This document shows positions 1 through 13,745 of a DNA stretch of 64,000 bases, piece by piece. The stretch lies in the NCBI GenBank assembly GCA_000469685.2, contig LS997564.1:22478960-22542959 (forward strand). Direction: 5' to 3'. Source of the DNA: Haemonchus contortus. Its lineage: Eukaryota; Nematoda; Chromadorea; Rhabditida; Trichostrongylidae. The notes under the pieces are model-generated. The model ran no database searches, had not been told where the DNA came from, and was given only the letters and a program-made list of their open reading frames with translations. The translations under genes and the position numbers were made by a program. The first letter of the stretch is position 1; each line of letters begins with the position of its first letter.

Positions 1-2460
1 TGATTCTTTGATACATATGTTTCATTCCACAAAACGGATAAGTGCACTGATAGATACCGATTATGAAAATTGGTTCTTTTCTTTCTTACGGCCGCTACCC
101 AGGCAAGTTTGCGATTCAGTGAAGGGTCACGGCTCCTCTCTGCTTTGATATCATTCATGGCAAAACTTATCCGACCGCTAACAATCTCGGATTCTCATTT
201 AATAATGTATAGAGGAAAGGAGCTGCATTCATAAAGACATTTGATAATGGTATTATTATGACTCGACAACTTTTGTGAGTACGATTCAAGACATTGGGTG
301 CCTACCACTTAAGTCTTCAGTGAGCCATTATTTTTAAAATCAACAGCGACAGATCGAGACAGACAGATTCTAATCAAAAGCATAGGCATCGGCACGTTTT
401 GAACATCGTTCGCATGCCCTACTGTTCCTCTATCGAGCTTCATGTTCCGAAATACATCATTCACTGTTTTCAGCAAAGGATTGTGCTGTTTGCCATTTAT
501 CGCAACTTTATTATAAGAAGGAGGGGGCCCGTCGTAGGCCGGGCGTCAGGCTGTCTCTATATATAGAGCGGTAATTTTGTATATCTGTTTGTATGTCCGT
601 TTGTGCGTCCTTCCTCACGTAGGCACAACGAAGAGTGCGAATGTCGAGCGTGGTGAGGAAACAGTGATCAAATGGGAAGTGAACCGATACTGTTACATTG
701 GTCGTCTAACAAGTCGTAGGTAAGCGGTAGTGGGCTTGTGGTGTGTAGTCCAACTGTACATTATATAACGTGCTTAAATTTTCAGCCAACAACCTTCACC
801 AGCTGCTGAGAATAGCTGAGTTGTGCTGCCTAATCAACCTTTGGTTGATATTAGCTAAATGAATTATGCGAATCTACGCTATCGCTATCATGATACCATT
901 GCAGCCTTGGGGTTTTCTTCTAATAGGAAACGCGGTGGATTCGAATAGGGTTCTTCCATCGCTCACCTGCGTCCCGTCCCGTTGATTATAGATTTCTTCG
1001 AGAGGACCCCAGTGACGTCTCCATTCGTCCCCGCCTGAGCTGTTCAGCGGATCGTCCTTGCTCTGGGGACCCAAGGCATAGCATTCTTTCGTTCATAGCT
1101 TTCGTGAAGAAGCCTGACCTCCGCCCTGTTTTCATGCCTCGAGAGTTCCAGTCAGTAACCGTCCTGGCCAGCGGTCATCACGACATTGCCTGACGGAACC
1201 TGCCCATCTTATCTTCGATTTCATAGCGTAATCAACGGCCTACCTTATCGTCGTGTTTGACAGGGCTAGAAACTCTGTTGCGATCACTTTATCCTGCTTT
1301 ATATATTTTGCTAAGCGTGTCTGCTGTTTTGAGATGCGTTTGTTGGTTTGTGTATTGGTGTGGGTGTTTGATCAGAAATTCATAACCCCTGGACCTGAAG
1401 CGTTACAATGTATAACGGATAGAGGCAGCAAGATAGCAACACTAACCGCAGGTAACAGGGACTACTAGCAATCGATAGTTGCTTATAAGAAGTCTTGGAA
1501 GGTACGGGCGTCAAAACTTGTTAAGGTTAAATTTCCTTCGTGGTAAGGGTGGCACTTCGGTAGGTGATGCGTAGTGTGAAGGGGAGAATGAATGGTGCAA
1601 AGGCTGATAACGGTTAATAAGAAACTGTTGAAGTCGAGAGCCAGAGGCTCTGTAACACCCTTCGTTTTAGAGAGGAAGCATTTACAGTACGGCAGGTGAT
1701 GTGAAATGCATCGCGAATGGTTATGGTTGAGATCAGGAGCAGAAGATAAAGATATTGTAGTCTTAGGCGATAAGCTTGTGCGCTCCAGGTGAGAATGTAG
1801 TTTGGGAGGTAAGAAAAACTTATTTCTCGGCTAAGCGCAGATCACTGAGCGCTAGAACGCAGAGAAGGAGGCTCAGCCGCGTTGGCGACCTCACAATGGT
1901 GCTTAGGAATGTTTCTTAGCCAGAAAAAATGTTTCTCACCTGAAGCTCAGAAGGGAAGGAGTTCCGGGGAGGGTGAGCCAATGGGATGCTCCCATCTCAC
2001 TTTTTGTGCGCGGTAATCGTCTCACGCACCCCGGAGCTCCTCCCCTTCCAAAGCTCGGGCAAAAACGATATTCCTCTGATTAAAAACCATTTTTAAGCAC
2101 AAGACAGGTCGGCTACCCTCCATTTTTGCGTTCTGACGCTCGGAGCTGGAAAAGAGCAAAAGCGTTGCCCTCCTTCTCCCAACTATATTGAATTTTCGTG
2201 CTATCGCTTTGGATGGATTCCACTTCAGAAATTTTGTGCTCAAAAATGAATCACTTATTTCGAAAAGGTGAATAGATGGTCAACCGTCATTAAGACTTTT
2301 GTGACAGAAAAAAAGGGAGGGTGATCTAGCTGGTAAAATTTAAATGGCGGCAACATTCCAAACGAAGCAGCCGACACCGGTAGTCAAGAATTGGAAACGT
2401 TCAGGCCTAAGTCTGTATTGTTCCCGGAACGTTTCCGAATTGAAGTTGACCTGTCGCCTG
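1..2460. other. Intergenic DNA, no supported gene
   Basis: I see no exon series, transposon protein or tandem array here. Open frames are short and lack splice-site context. A small palindrome, CTCTATATATAGAG, lies near 555 in a GC-rich patch. Parts could be decayed repeats that cannot be recognised without a library. Confidence 0.5.
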
Positions 2461-2464
2461 CGTA

Positions 2465-3260
2465 TCTTGTAGATGCCCTGGGTTCAGAAGATCAAAAAGA
2501 TTATGAATTTTCGGTCGATCCGCGCATGTCTAGCTCCCCCTTCTAAACACTCTCCCCCCCCCTCTGCAGGCAGACAGCTCTGTCACTTCCTACAGCCTCC
2601 TCATCTTGCCACTTGTACCCCTGGCAAGTTTGAAGCTGACTTCTGCGAACGCCACGCCTGCCGTTTACGAAGTCCGATCATGATAACGCTTCAGGCCCAA
2701 GTTATTAGTCTTCGCCAACGCCCTGCCATCTGTGGAGTCTAGTCCTACCACCTAATATCAACGTTCCCATTCTGCCGCCTGTACACCTAGCAAATCTGGT
2801 ATCTTGTAAATTTGTGTGCCCTGAGCTCCATGTCCATATGCCAATTTTCATGTGCCTCATCTCCAGTCCCAGCACCTGCCATCAGTGCTTCCACGATGTC
2901 GCCCGTACTCCTGCGAGATTTCTTCGCACTATGTTCAGGAAACGGGAGTTATGACTTTCTGCTCAAACTGGAGTCCAGTCCTGCTACCTGCGATGAGTGT
3001 TTCAATCCTACCACCTCTACTCATCCGAAATTTGAATGCTCTAGGTCTATGGTAACAGAACTTCTCCGCTCAAAAATTTATTTCGTGCAACTCCCCCCCC
3101 TCCTCTGCGGGCGCGGTCCAGTCCTGCCCTTTATTATAAGTTTTCAATCCTGCTGCCTGTACTTCGACCAAGTATGAATAATGCTCTGGGTCCAGTGGGA
3201 CAAGAGTTATGGATTTCCGGTCGGACAAACTCACACGCGTACACACATACAAACCCCAAC
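2465..3260. repeat. Degenerate internally repeated block
   Basis: Diverged copies of the same phrases recur: CAGTCCTGCYACCTG-like strings near 2,865, 2,980 and 3,143, a GCTCTGGGTCCAG-like string near 2,475 and 3,185, and AGTTATGAATTTTCGGTCG-like strings near 2,500 and 3,210. Related phrases reappear near 37,090-37,330. The open frames across it are biased by C-rich repeats and do not look coding. This is an old, scrambled low-copy repeat; its class is unknown. Confidence 0.4.
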
Positions 3261-3269
3261 AGACACACT

Positions 3270-6200
3270 TAGCGGATTATATAAGTAGGATAGCATCTGA
3301 TGTTGGCTGTCGGCTAACAGCGTGCTACTTATAGTTTTCCTCACTTGTCGGCAGGTACCGCACTTCTTTTAGCTATCCTCACTATCTCTTGTAGGCTGGC
3401 TGGGGACATGCTGTAAATGGTGAGGAACATGACCAGTACAAATCACGTGTGTTGTAGGCGTCAGCGTGCGAAGCCCAACTAGTACAAATATGTCGCGCCG
3501 ACGATGACGCCCTGCTCCTCGCTATACAAGGGCATCGGGGTTCGCCGCATAGGAGCGGCGTACCGTTGGCGTGAATGCCTGATCGGGGTTTTACGCGGCG
3601 CTCTCGTCGGATTTGCCACGCGGGATGTTACTTTATCCCTTGCATCCCCTACGCTGGTCCTACACTCCATTCTCACCCTACGCGTGCTACGCCCTACAAC
3701 AATACCCTACGCACGGCCCCACTTCAGCAATCAAACCAGATATAACCTTCCGCGGCGTAACCGTCTACGATATTAAACTGTCAACACGATATTCCACGCA
3801 GTCCTTCATGGGAAAGCCAATAAAAGAATAATGATATGTCAAAAGAAGGGTAAAAAGGAAAGATACATTTTGTATACATCTATACATAAAAGGAAACCAT
3901 TAAATACTTTAATAAAATGAAGCTGCGATGATAGCCATTAAAACTACGTATCAGGAGGCTCGAACCCAGTAGGTTTGTTCTCACAAAGGACGACGTGATT
4001 CGGCGCCTTTCGGCTTCCATGCCCGAGCCTATCACTAGGCATTCAACCGGATTGCATCATGTCTCTATCCTCGAGCGGGTACGACGGCAGGACGACGGGC
4101 AGTGGCGGCCGGATACGACGACGACATGCAGACACACTGCTGGATGGTTTTAGGCAAGAGCACGCGTCTGTATAGCCGACGCTTGTGCGCCGATACTCTG
4201 TTCGCGCCGAGACCCCCGCGCGCCCTTCCAGGCGTGGCCCTTTAACAAGCCGGGCGGTATCCAAGACAAAATATGAAGCGCTCACGTATCTCTGTCACTC
4301 AAGAGTTCAAGAGTGGGGAATAATACTGCAAGGGAATGCTATTACTTGATATCACTTCCTTTCTCCCACTATCAAATTTCACATCTTTCCATCCCTTACA
4401 AACTTGAACGGTCTATGTGCAGTTAAGCAGGGAAGTGCTTATTCGAAGTCGAAGAGGTGACAGACATTAACACATACGCACAGAAACACACAACACAGTC
4501 ATACACAGATGCTGAATACAGACATACACTTATACACACATACAAACACGCAGACATACACACAGGCATACACACGTGCACATACACAAAACACATACCC
4601 ATACCACACATGCACACACACATATACACCCACTAATACACACCAACCCGGCAGTGTGCATACGCAGTCGTGTCTTTCAACTCTTACGTTTTAGGTGTAC
4701 CAGGTTTTCGCTCGGGAATTCGGGGTCCGTTTCAAACAGACATCACTACCAAGCTGTGACACTTACACCCAATACTCGAATCGCTATGCCTACTCTCCTG
4801 GACAGTCCATGGTCATTTTCATACCGTAAGTGTTATATCTCTGAATTTTATCCGTTACTCATCTTTTTTTCAGTTCTTTCATGTTTCATGCATACGCTTT
4901 CGCTAGCTAGGGAAAGTGATCCCACTTACAAATGGTTGGCATGGTACTCTGTTCAAATTTTGATATTTCTATAAGTTTACTCGAGGGAATCGCATTGGGG
5001 AATGAGCTAAAGTGGACTGAGCGGGGCCTAAACTACTCTCCGCCATGTCCGCTCTTCTAATTGAATTATTACTGCTATACAGGGGGTATCGAGCAGTAGC
5101 ATCTTGGAACGTTGAAATGTTTTTCTCTGTGGCTGCTTCTTCTATGTTCGGGAAGTTAAAGCTTGCTTTTTCATTACTACAAAGGGGTATCATACAAAGC
5201 GGTCAAACTTTCATACCAATTCGGTGAGCAATCTCTGTTTGCTCAATTTTTGTGCTTGTCACACTGCTTACTCAAGGTTCCTGAGCATCTGGAGCTTGCT
5301 ACTGCAATAATATTGAATTTGGTGCCACGAGTTCGATGGTGAGGGTGTCTTTACCGTCTCACGTTTTCATTTTTGAACCCGGGAATAACATGGGGAAGAA
5401 CGGAGCAAGCTTTCTCCAAGCTCTCCCGTGTTACTATCACATCGATATATACGACATCACGCGGAATCAGTGTTCTTCGACAGAAACCGCATCGCAATGT
5501 ATGTAATCATGGCAAAATGCCAGATTCGGTCGAGTTCATCCTAAATCCGTTCTGTTTTGGACCTGCGATCGCGACGGCTGCTAAGTTCAATGATCAGAAC
5601 CATGTTATCAAGTTTTCCATTGTATCGCAACACAGCAGTCATAATACATGAAAAATAATAGGTAGGCCGCCAGTTCACCATTAGCCGCTCTTCAGCAAGG
5701 ATGGAGAACGTCCGAGATGTGAAAGAGGAGGGAATGGTAATGTCTTCGTGGTCCAGCCTCACGAGGATCCTGATGACTTAACGTCCATGGTAAATTTCGC
5801 AATTTATAAGCTGCGCATTGCGCACTAGAACAATTGCTATTTTGAGCTCCTCTAACACGTTCTGTATTCACTAATCACTACTTAGCAACTGTTTCATGCA
5901 GAACATTTCGATAAAAAAAATCCCCCACAAAAACAGGTTGCAATGCATTAATAAGTGGTTCTTGTTCTGTCAAAATTAATGCTCAGAAATTAATGCACCT
6001 CATCACAGTTCTTTCTGCCAGAATCAGTGTTTTTAAAAGGGTAGCCACTGTTGTGAAACATAAATGCCAACAGTTTTCTTTGCAGAAACTTATTCAAAAA
6101 TTCAAGTATGGAGATATTAGAAGCGATAGAGACTTGGATGAAGTCGGAAGTATATACGCATTCATCCTCGCCCTTCACAAAAAAACCGCGGTAGTCTTTT

Positions 6201-6570
6201 CCAACACTGGAATGTTTTCCTCCGTAAAAGTGCTTTTCTTTTGAAATTTTATAGAAGTTATAGCATATTATGGAAGATGAATGCTGCCACGACAATTAAG
6301 GCACCAGACCGCCATACTCGGTCACTAGAAAACACTTTGACTTCCAAGCTGGCTCGATCAAATGGCAGCATCGCTCACGATTTATCTGCTTCATTTTCCT
6401 AAAACAGCGTGGACGTAATGTGGAACCGAATTCTTGATATCTGCAGCGTCGGTGGTTTACAGCTGCCTCTAGTTTCGAGCAAACATCGAGAAGGCCAAGA
6501 CAGTACATTCGAGAGCACAAGGGAAACACGAAGTTGGGTAAAGGATAGAGTCAGCTCTGCCTAGGGCTTT
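3270..6570. other. Intergenic DNA with a CA-rich stretch
   Basis: No gene is supported. Apart from the CA-rich microsatellite at about 4,467-4,650, the sequence is mixed, with a GC-rich part near 3,500-3,780 and 4,040-4,290. ORFs here are short and lack plausible splice sites. Confidence 0.45.
4467..4650. repeat. Imperfect (CA)n/(CATA)n microsatellite
   Basis: A run of interrupted ACACATAC units about 180 bp long. The two overlapping frames, Tyr/Thr/His-rich on one strand and Val/Cys/Met-rich on the other, are consequences of the repeat. Confidence 0.85.
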
Positions 6571-6579
6571 TTTATGAAT

Positions 6580-8760
6580 TCAGTGCTTTCCACAAGCACT
6601 GTCATACTGGCCTAGCTTTCGTTCCGCCTGCTCGGTGATCGGTGTTATAAGCACGATATTAGTGGTCCGTATAGTGGATATGAGGTAAATAACGGCTGTC
6701 GACTTAACTCCGAAGTCTTCCCATTCCAAATAACGCATTATGTTCTAGAGAGCGCACTGAAAAGTTTGGGCAAAATGGTATCGCCCTGCCGTACACCTCT
6801 TTATAATGACTTTCTTCTAGAATGGTGAAATCCTGGTAAAGAAGTTGTCGTAGTGCTTAAGAAGCATCCTTTTATATTGGCTAGAAACGCCCTGGTTGTC
6901 CAGGACTTCAATTACCGCTTCTACCTCAACGGTGTCTAAGGCTTTCTTCAAGTCGATGATAGTACGACATAACAGCATTTTGTACTCTCGCGATACTTCA
7001 GTGAGTCTTGCGAGAGTGTGTATATGATCGACCGTGCTGAACCTGCTCTGAAACCCTGCTTGCTCGCATGGATGTCCTTCATCTAATATTCTGCCAATCC
7101 TGTTTAGAATGTCTTGAGTGAGAAGCTTGTGGATTAGCTGGGCAGGCAGATTGGGCGATTATTGCGAATATCGTCCGGATCTCTCTATTAGTACAGCAAC
7201 ATAGTCTTGCTAGTTTATCACGGCGTGGGTACTTTGCAATCCGATACGCACCGCGTGAGGGCCTAGCCAGAGTTCTGACGATAACTGGTGGAAGACTCTT
7301 CGGATGTTATGGTTTGAACCTATCGGGATCGGGCGCCGTACAATCCTTCATCGACGTGATGGCATGTCGAATTTCGGAAGGGATAACTGAAGAAGCGACA
7401 TACTAATCTTGCCTAAGATGGTGGGTAGGCAAGTAAACGTGGCTGGCGAAGAGATCAGAGTAGGAGTCGTAGATGACCTTCTCCATCGCCCTTCAAGATG
7501 CAGTAACTGTCCCGTCAGGACGACGAAGGGAAGTCATCGCGGTCTTGTAGTTTTCGAAACTCCGCCGAGCTTTGCAAATGCTCCTTCCAGCCTCGGCGGC
7601 TTCGTCCATAACTGCCGCTCTTGTGTCTTTCAGATCCTTCTTCATCGTTTCTGCATAGCTTTGCAAGTTCGGACGTTTGTTGGTGATTTCCTGCAGCTCG
7701 CGCGATTCCACGCTGGCATATCAGCCCGAAAGACTTCTTCAAAGAGTGTTGTCTTTTGGATTCTTGTGAACTTTCTGCTTTCCTAGCACTATCGTGAGGA
7801 TGTTCGACAAGCCGGTTGCATTCTTCAACGATGTTATCGATAACGAAATCCTACACTTCGCTCGCAAGGGAAGCGAAGTGATCTCAATTGGTGGAGGTCT
7901 AAAGGCTTCGTTCCTAAACTTCATAGCTCTCTGTTCACTGGCCGAGAAGCAGAATCTATCGAAAAGACGTGGTTCGAACCTCGGAATGACAGCGCAGCGA
8001 CATTAGTCAGGCAAAACCTCCGATTAAAGATGATGTGGCCTATATCGTTATGGAACTGTGCACCAGGTTACTCCCATGTCCATCGCAAATGAGAAGGTTT
8101 TCGGGGTTGCGAGTTACCATGGATGGTGTGTGTCGTCATGATAAACTCGGACAGCCATTCACCCTACTCATCCCATTCCATTCCGTGAGTCCCGATGTGG
8201 AGCTCTTCAGCCGTTTTAGTGGGGCCAACCTTGGCGTTGAAATCAACGGCGATGACCTTGAAGAAAGTGGGGTATTCCCTATTGAGCCTCCTCAGATCTA
8301 TGCTTCCACCTCCTCTACTTCGTAGTTTGATGTTGGTGCGTAGGCAGCGAAGATCGTATGTGTTGAGGTTTAGCCATATCTTCTTGATCGCAAGCGTCCG
8401 ATTCAATTGTCAAGTTTCCGTACGAATCGATGGCCAAGCGCGTATGACGAGGACATCTACACCGCCGACGCCTCTGCCGAAACATGTTCCAAGAAACAGT
8501 TCTTCTCCAGTCTTAAGGGCACGGTTCACGACGAAAATTTTTTCTGATATTACCACACAGGATGAATTTGAGGCTCCCGCTTGTACCAATCTGGCCGGAA
8601 AACGGCCTAGTTAGGAGGTTATGAAGGTTCAAACATTGTCCTGTGTGTATCCTCGGACGAGTTTCACCGGCATTGTAGAGGCTGCACCGATCACAAGAGA
8701 ACTCATGTAGGAAGCTCAAACAACTCGTCATGTTCCATAGCGACAGTGAAAGAGAGTTTT
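6580..8760 (-). pseudogene. Decayed RTE-clade LINE (endonuclease + reverse transcriptase)
   Basis: Read on the minus strand, the region carries in order: an APE-type endonuclease segment (8,160-8,400, with AVDFNAKVG and EELHIGTHG), a linker segment (7,493-7,711, with AAEAGRSICKARRSF), then reverse-transcriptase segments (about 6,900-7,080, with DHIHTLARLTEVSREYK and an IIDLKKALDTVE block; and 6,620-6,800, with ALENIMRYLEW and IVLITPITEQAE). These match the RTE LINE family common in nematodes. The pieces are in different frames with several stops, so it cannot make a working protein. The catalytic FADD block has decayed. The 3' end lies near 6,580 and the 5' end near 8,760. Confidence 0.8.
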
Positions 8761-9030
8761 GAACAGTTTAGCTTGATGTAGTCAGCTCTTTGTGCAATTG
8801 CAATATTTGGAACCTCGTCCGAATACCCCTTCCATGTTATTTCCGTCATGGCAATCTCGTCCAAACTCTATTTCCTCTAAATTTGAAGAGCCATTTTTTC
8901 TCGAATTCGGTGAATTTTCTCACTTTCTTCACTACCAATGAACTATTCCAAATCTATACTTCCGCTTTTCGAATGAAAACCGGTACCTCAAAATTATCAT
9001 GAACGGTGCCCTTAAATACAGCGTGCAGTA
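8640..9030 (-). repeat. Repeat shared with 20,380-20,720
   Basis: The minus strand reads SFTVAMEH, then C-x2-CSLYNA; the locus at 20,380-20,720 gives SFTVAMGH, then C-x2-CSLYNA in the same order. The similarity continues upstream, in AAATTATCATGAACGGTG here and AAAATATCGTGAACGGTG there. The two are copies of one dispersed sequence, possibly the 5' part of the RTE element next to it or an exon carried by it. Confidence 0.5.
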
Positions 9031-10206
9031 GGCGATGCCTTCGTCTCGGTCAGTCCGATGACGTCGTACATAATGTTCCTATCTTGCATCATCAGATCTT
9101 TTATACACGCTTCCAATGCAAACGTCGGTGCGTTGACACAGTACGGACCACCATCTTAAGCCCCTCCTTTTGGGCAGCCTGTTTTGACCCTGAGATTCTC
9201 CCGAACCCAACGCTGTTGTGAAGGGGCTTCCTCAGGTTCAGGGGAGCAAGGCCCATTCATATTACTGCTTTTGGCAAATGGGTACCCAGCGTAGCTTGCC
9301 AAGCTCTAACGTGGGGGCTGGATCAACTCCGTATGCTAGCCAGGCGGTTCCGAAGTGGAAGAGGGGATTTTGGAGGCGGCCCCGAATTGCCTTCCAGATA
9401 CTTTCCAGTCACTCGAGTGCAAGCTTTTGGTTGAGTCAATGGGCAGTGTACCAACTGCACTCGCAGACACTCTACACACGTATACATGGGTACACTTACG
9501 AGAAACAGAGGGTATATCCAACAGCGCTGCAGAGACAGGCAGTCTACCCCTGATCCCTGCGTCTCTGGGCAAGTACTGCGATTTTTGGTCGGCAGTTTAA
9601 CCCCTGTCCTAGGGACGCCTTACGAAGCTTCGTCGCTAACCGCCTGGGAAACTTCAGGGAGAGAGAACCTTCATTTAAGGAGATCAGTCCTGTTCCGTAA
9701 CAGACAGAGTTTCAGTCGCCAGCACTGGATTTAGTGGGTAGTCAGTGCCAAACCCTACTTATTGCTGTCGAATTCCAATCGTATTTTACTGTTTTCAGAA
9801 TTCCAGCTTTGAGAGCGTCCCACTTAATATATTTTATTTGAGCAGACTTAATAGTGGTTGATCCCGTCCAATTCAGTGCAGACCTCTCTCACTGTAGAGG
9901 CTTGACTCACTACTAAACATTATCTTGGCGAGAGAGCAGGGATTGATTGAAAGCTGTCCTTGGTTGATTGGTTAGCTGTTGTAATGACACAACTACGCGA
10001 TTTGGAATGATAGGGCACTTGCCTAGAGTTCTAGGTACCTCAGCGTCATGCCTGTGGGTACTAGCATTTGTGATTCATTTGTATTGTATTATTCAACTTA
10101 CGAATAGTATGCGGAGTATGGTGAAAACTGTCGTTATGGGACATGATGATGATCTCAAAGCATTTCACACGATCTCTCAAAACAATTATTATTATCAGTG
10201 TTTAAG
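9031..10206. other. No supported gene; possible upstream exons of the 10.2 kb gene
   Basis: Several open frames exist (9,218-9,553, 9,355-9,600, 9,968-10,219), but they overlap on both strands and show no family motif. Because the gene ending at 10,766 must have more 5' exons, one may lie here; I could not pick it out. Confidence 0.3.
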
Positions 10207-10766
10207 ATATCGTCTGTAGCCTCTCCAAGCGCAGTTGTGGGTCTACCAACGGTGAGTAAATGAATTCCTGATTACGCTTACTGTTTGCTTTGATATGAGT
10301 TTTTCTACTCAAACATGATCAGAGAAAAAAGGAATCTACTGGGATCCCAATTCCTGGATACGTTGCTTTGATAGTTTCTCTATTTGCTGTAGTCGCCTTG
10401 GCTGTCATGGTCAAAACATGCATGGATTACCGTAAAAAAAGGTCGGTTTTGTATTACAAGTCTCTCATTGTGGAGTGCTTGTCGAAACGAATCCAAAGCC
10501 TCTCACATTATAGTGCTGTCAATAAGGGACTATTCGGAGCATCGCCGCCGCTTCGCAGATCGCGAGGTGAACGTTCCATGAAAGATCGCGGCGGAGAGAG
10601 TTCATCGAGAGCACCTGGAGATAAAGATTCTCTCAAGGATGTGCGTGAAGAACGAAGTATATTCATTACAGAGCAGGAACACAACGCATCTCTAGGCTCA
10701 TTTTTTACTGATGAGGCGTCTTTCGCTTCAGTTGACAAATTTTCAGAAAGATGTGTTGAAGGATGA
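10207..10766 (+). CDS. C-terminal two exons of a probable single-pass membrane protein
   Basis: Two exons join in phase: 10,207-10,251 (acceptor TTTAAG, donor ACG|GTGAGT) and 10,323-10,766 (acceptor GATCAG, stop TGA). The product begins with a Ser/Pro/Val-rich stretch, then a Thr/Ile/Pro-Gly segment, followed by one hydrophobic helix (GYVALIVSLFAVVALAVMV), a Cys-Met-Asp-Tyr-Arg-Lys-Lys-Arg stop-transfer cluster and a cytoplasmic-like tail of about 115 residues rich in Ser, Arg, Glu and Asp. This layout suggests the stalk, membrane span and tail of a type I protein. The extracellular part and start codon are not identified, and I do not recognise the family. An isolated spurious ORF is possible, but the phase agreement across the intron argues for a real gene. 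Confidence 0.45.
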
Positions 10767-10769
10767 GAC

Positions 10770-13740
10770 CGACTTGACGGTTTTCAAAAGACGTACACCA
10801 GAAGAGGTATGGCTTGAGAATAGGGCAGCGCCACTACTGCTACTACAATTACTTTCTTTTCCTCCTCTTCTTTTCTTCTTCATCTTTTTTCATTTGCATT
10901 TTACAATCCCTGTTTTTAAACACCCGTGAGAGAGGGAAGAGGATCAACCCTTAAAGGCGGGTTCAACGTATTATTGCGTGTGTGCATTTCTTTCTGTCAT
11001 CAACTTTGAACGGTCGTTGCGTTAACATTACGCGTAGCCCTTCTGGTGAAAACTGTCTCATCTTGTTGAATGGAAGTTGGCTACCTAATTTGGGGGAGTA
11101 GACTAGTTTCTCAGCCAGCTCCGCTGCTGATTGAGTGATAAGTCATTTTTCCGCCGAGATTTTCTTTTGCGATTCGGTTCAAGAAAGCTGTCAGTGAAGA
11201 CTATCGAAGGCTTTTCGATACTTATGTAGGACAAGCTCCATCGCAGCGAGTCTTCACAGAAGGGTTCCAATGACTCAAAATGTAGCCTCCGATTAAAAAG
11301 CATGGGAGGCTTAAAATGCCTGAAAGGTGAGTCAAAAAAGTCCGAGGTTCCGCAACTAAAAGGGTTGTCGGTTGAAATTCAGTCGAAATATGATGGCAGC
11401 ATACAATGAAGCCAAATGTCAATCGTGCAACTATTTCTGGACGCCTTTTTTATTATAGAAGATTCGAGAGCTCGAGAAACGAGTGCTTTAGCTGTTTAAG
11501 AGAGTGCCTCGGAGACAGAGCACGGACAGATAGAATTTCGAAGATCACCACGAGCTGTGACGGAGGATGAAAGTGGATCCATCACGATAATCCGAAACGA
11601 CAAGCAACACAGATCCAGACCAACCAAAGGGTCTAAATCAGAATAAAATAATCCACTGCCAAAAACGGATGTTGTGTATTTGGTGGAACAAGAAAGGTAT
11701 TGTGTATTACGAGCCCAGTGAAGCATTTACTGCACTAATCAAAAACGGCTGCCAGTAACAAGAAAATATCACAAGTAGCTGTTCCACAATGTTCCACTAT
11801 ATCCATGAAAGATTGTAAAGTATTGATGGGATCAGCTTGCTCCACCTGCGTACTCTATAGGTCGAGCTTTTTTGATTAGCCCAAAGTCTGGTAAATGCAA
11901 GTCGGTTTGGAAACGCGAAACGAAATGGCAAAACACGGGGAAGATGGCAAGGAGTGATAGCGGCACGAAGTGATAGCCAACGATAAAGCCACTGGTTAAT
12001 GTACGTTTTGTTTTGCGTCAGAATAAAGGTGTTTCTGCACCCAAATAATATCAGAATTCAATGCAGACACCTGATACTTATATCAGCACCTAAATGCCTC
12101 TCTATCACTTCGTCATGCGGCCATCCAGCCTAACGATTTCGTTTCCAATACATCAGGGTATTTCAATATGTCAGGGTTATTGCTGCTTTCCCTGCTCACG
12201 GGTCAACACTGCATCTAATCGATTGCTTCTCTGACAATTCTGTAGATCCTCAAATGCAGCACCCATTGAATGCCCCTGGGACCCAACTCACACATCAGGA
12301 TTGACTTCAGAGGGCAGACTATGCTCAGATGTAATTGCCGATTCAGATCCTATGAAGGTGGTTGTGTGTGGAAGCTCAGTGACCTTCATCCTTTGTCATG
12401 ATTTTTGTTTTGCAGAACACGTTATCACTTCGTTGCCCTTTTTAGCGCTCGAATGCATTCCAAAGGTTCTCAACGGCTGTATGTTTTTATGGCTACACAG
12501 GAGCAATTTCACATAAAGAAGCGTTAATGTGGCTGGCTTCTAAACGCCTTATGAAATGGCATTCATGACGACAGGGAACGGTTGGTGGAAGATCTGGTGT
12601 ATCTCGAATCACCCGAAGATGAACATTTACGAAGGAATTCCTGCTGCACACTCGACTCTTTTGAGTTGAGTAGAATATAGGAATAGCACGACGATGAGGA
12701 GGAAGTCGCTTGTGATTCGAGCGAATGATTCTCACGCTGTGCGAAGACAAGCGAAATGAGTGGCACCTCGTTCAGTGTCTCCTTTCTACAATGAACTCAT
12801 TGAAGCACTTCGTCGATTATACTACCAGATTCTGGCGAAGTGACTTCCACAAATCGAGGGACAAATCCTTTAGCCAGATCAAGGAGAACACCAGCAGCTT
12901 TTAAACGTAAGAAAGTGAAGTGTGCTGAAAATTCTTCATCTGACACTTTATTTTCAAGGTAATCCTGAAATTACAGATGGAAATAGAATTCGTGACCATC
13001 CTTCGACGAGGATGATATTTAGACCTCGTTTGAGCAAGTTCATCTTTTACTTACTACATATATGCACATAATTGCTTGCGACTGAGATTTTCGTAAACTT
13101 TTCGACTTTTAACAACATTCGTTATTCGTTCCATAAATGGGTGGTGTTCCCTGGAAGCATTAATCGCAGGCACTATCTCGCGGCGTCAAGTGTACATATC
13201 TTCCTCAGCTCATATGGCGCTTGAACACCTGGCTTTTTGAATGGTCGAAGTATTTCGATATCCCGTTGATTATTCCCATAGATGCGTTTGTCTACTCAGC
13301 CAATTTCAAGTTAGCCTACATGAAGATCGGCTTCGGTCAATGCCATCAAAAGATCGTCATCTATGCCTACTGATCACTCCACCATGAGGTGATAAACTGC
13401 TGGAAAGAAAAGTAGTGGACCAGTGTTAACATGTTCGAGGAAAACACCAGCATCTTTTTGGCCAAGATATAAGTAAGAAAATGAAATGTGCCAAAAATCC
13501 TTCATCTGACGCTTTATGTACAAAGTAATCCTAAAATTACAAAAGGGAATGGAAATTGTTTAGTTTTCCCTTGAAAAAAATGCAGGTGTATACCTGTAAT
13601 ATATGAATAAATAAATATATTTATATGAATACATGTACAACAAAAAAAGGGTTTTACCCCATAGCAAGCTTCTAAAACGAGCGTGTGTCGAAAACCCTTT
13701 CAGAAGTAACTTCCAAGTACGGCTTTCTATGAACCTCGGC
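10770..13740. other. Intergenic DNA containing one duplicated segment
   Basis: No gene is supported. The segment at about 12,850-12,995 is repeated at about 13,418-13,550: both contain AACACCAGCA, CTTCATCTGACRCTTTAT and AAGTAATCCT-like strings in the same order, so one is a diverged copy of the other. The stretch 13,600-13,640 is AT-rich. Confidence 0.45.
12850..13550 (+). repeat. Diverged direct duplication, two copies about 560 bp apart
   Basis: Copy one, 12,850-12,995; copy two, 13,418-13,550. Shared blocks include the poly-purine AGGARAACACCAGCA stretch and TTCATCTGAC followed by TTTAT. No coding or TIR signal is visible. Confidence 0.5.
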
Positions 13741-13745
13741 ATGGT

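Noticed and set aside
4423..4694. Overlapping ORFs on both strands, Cys/Val/Met-rich and Thr/His/Tyr-rich
   Set aside because: They are translations of an interrupted CA/TA microsatellite.
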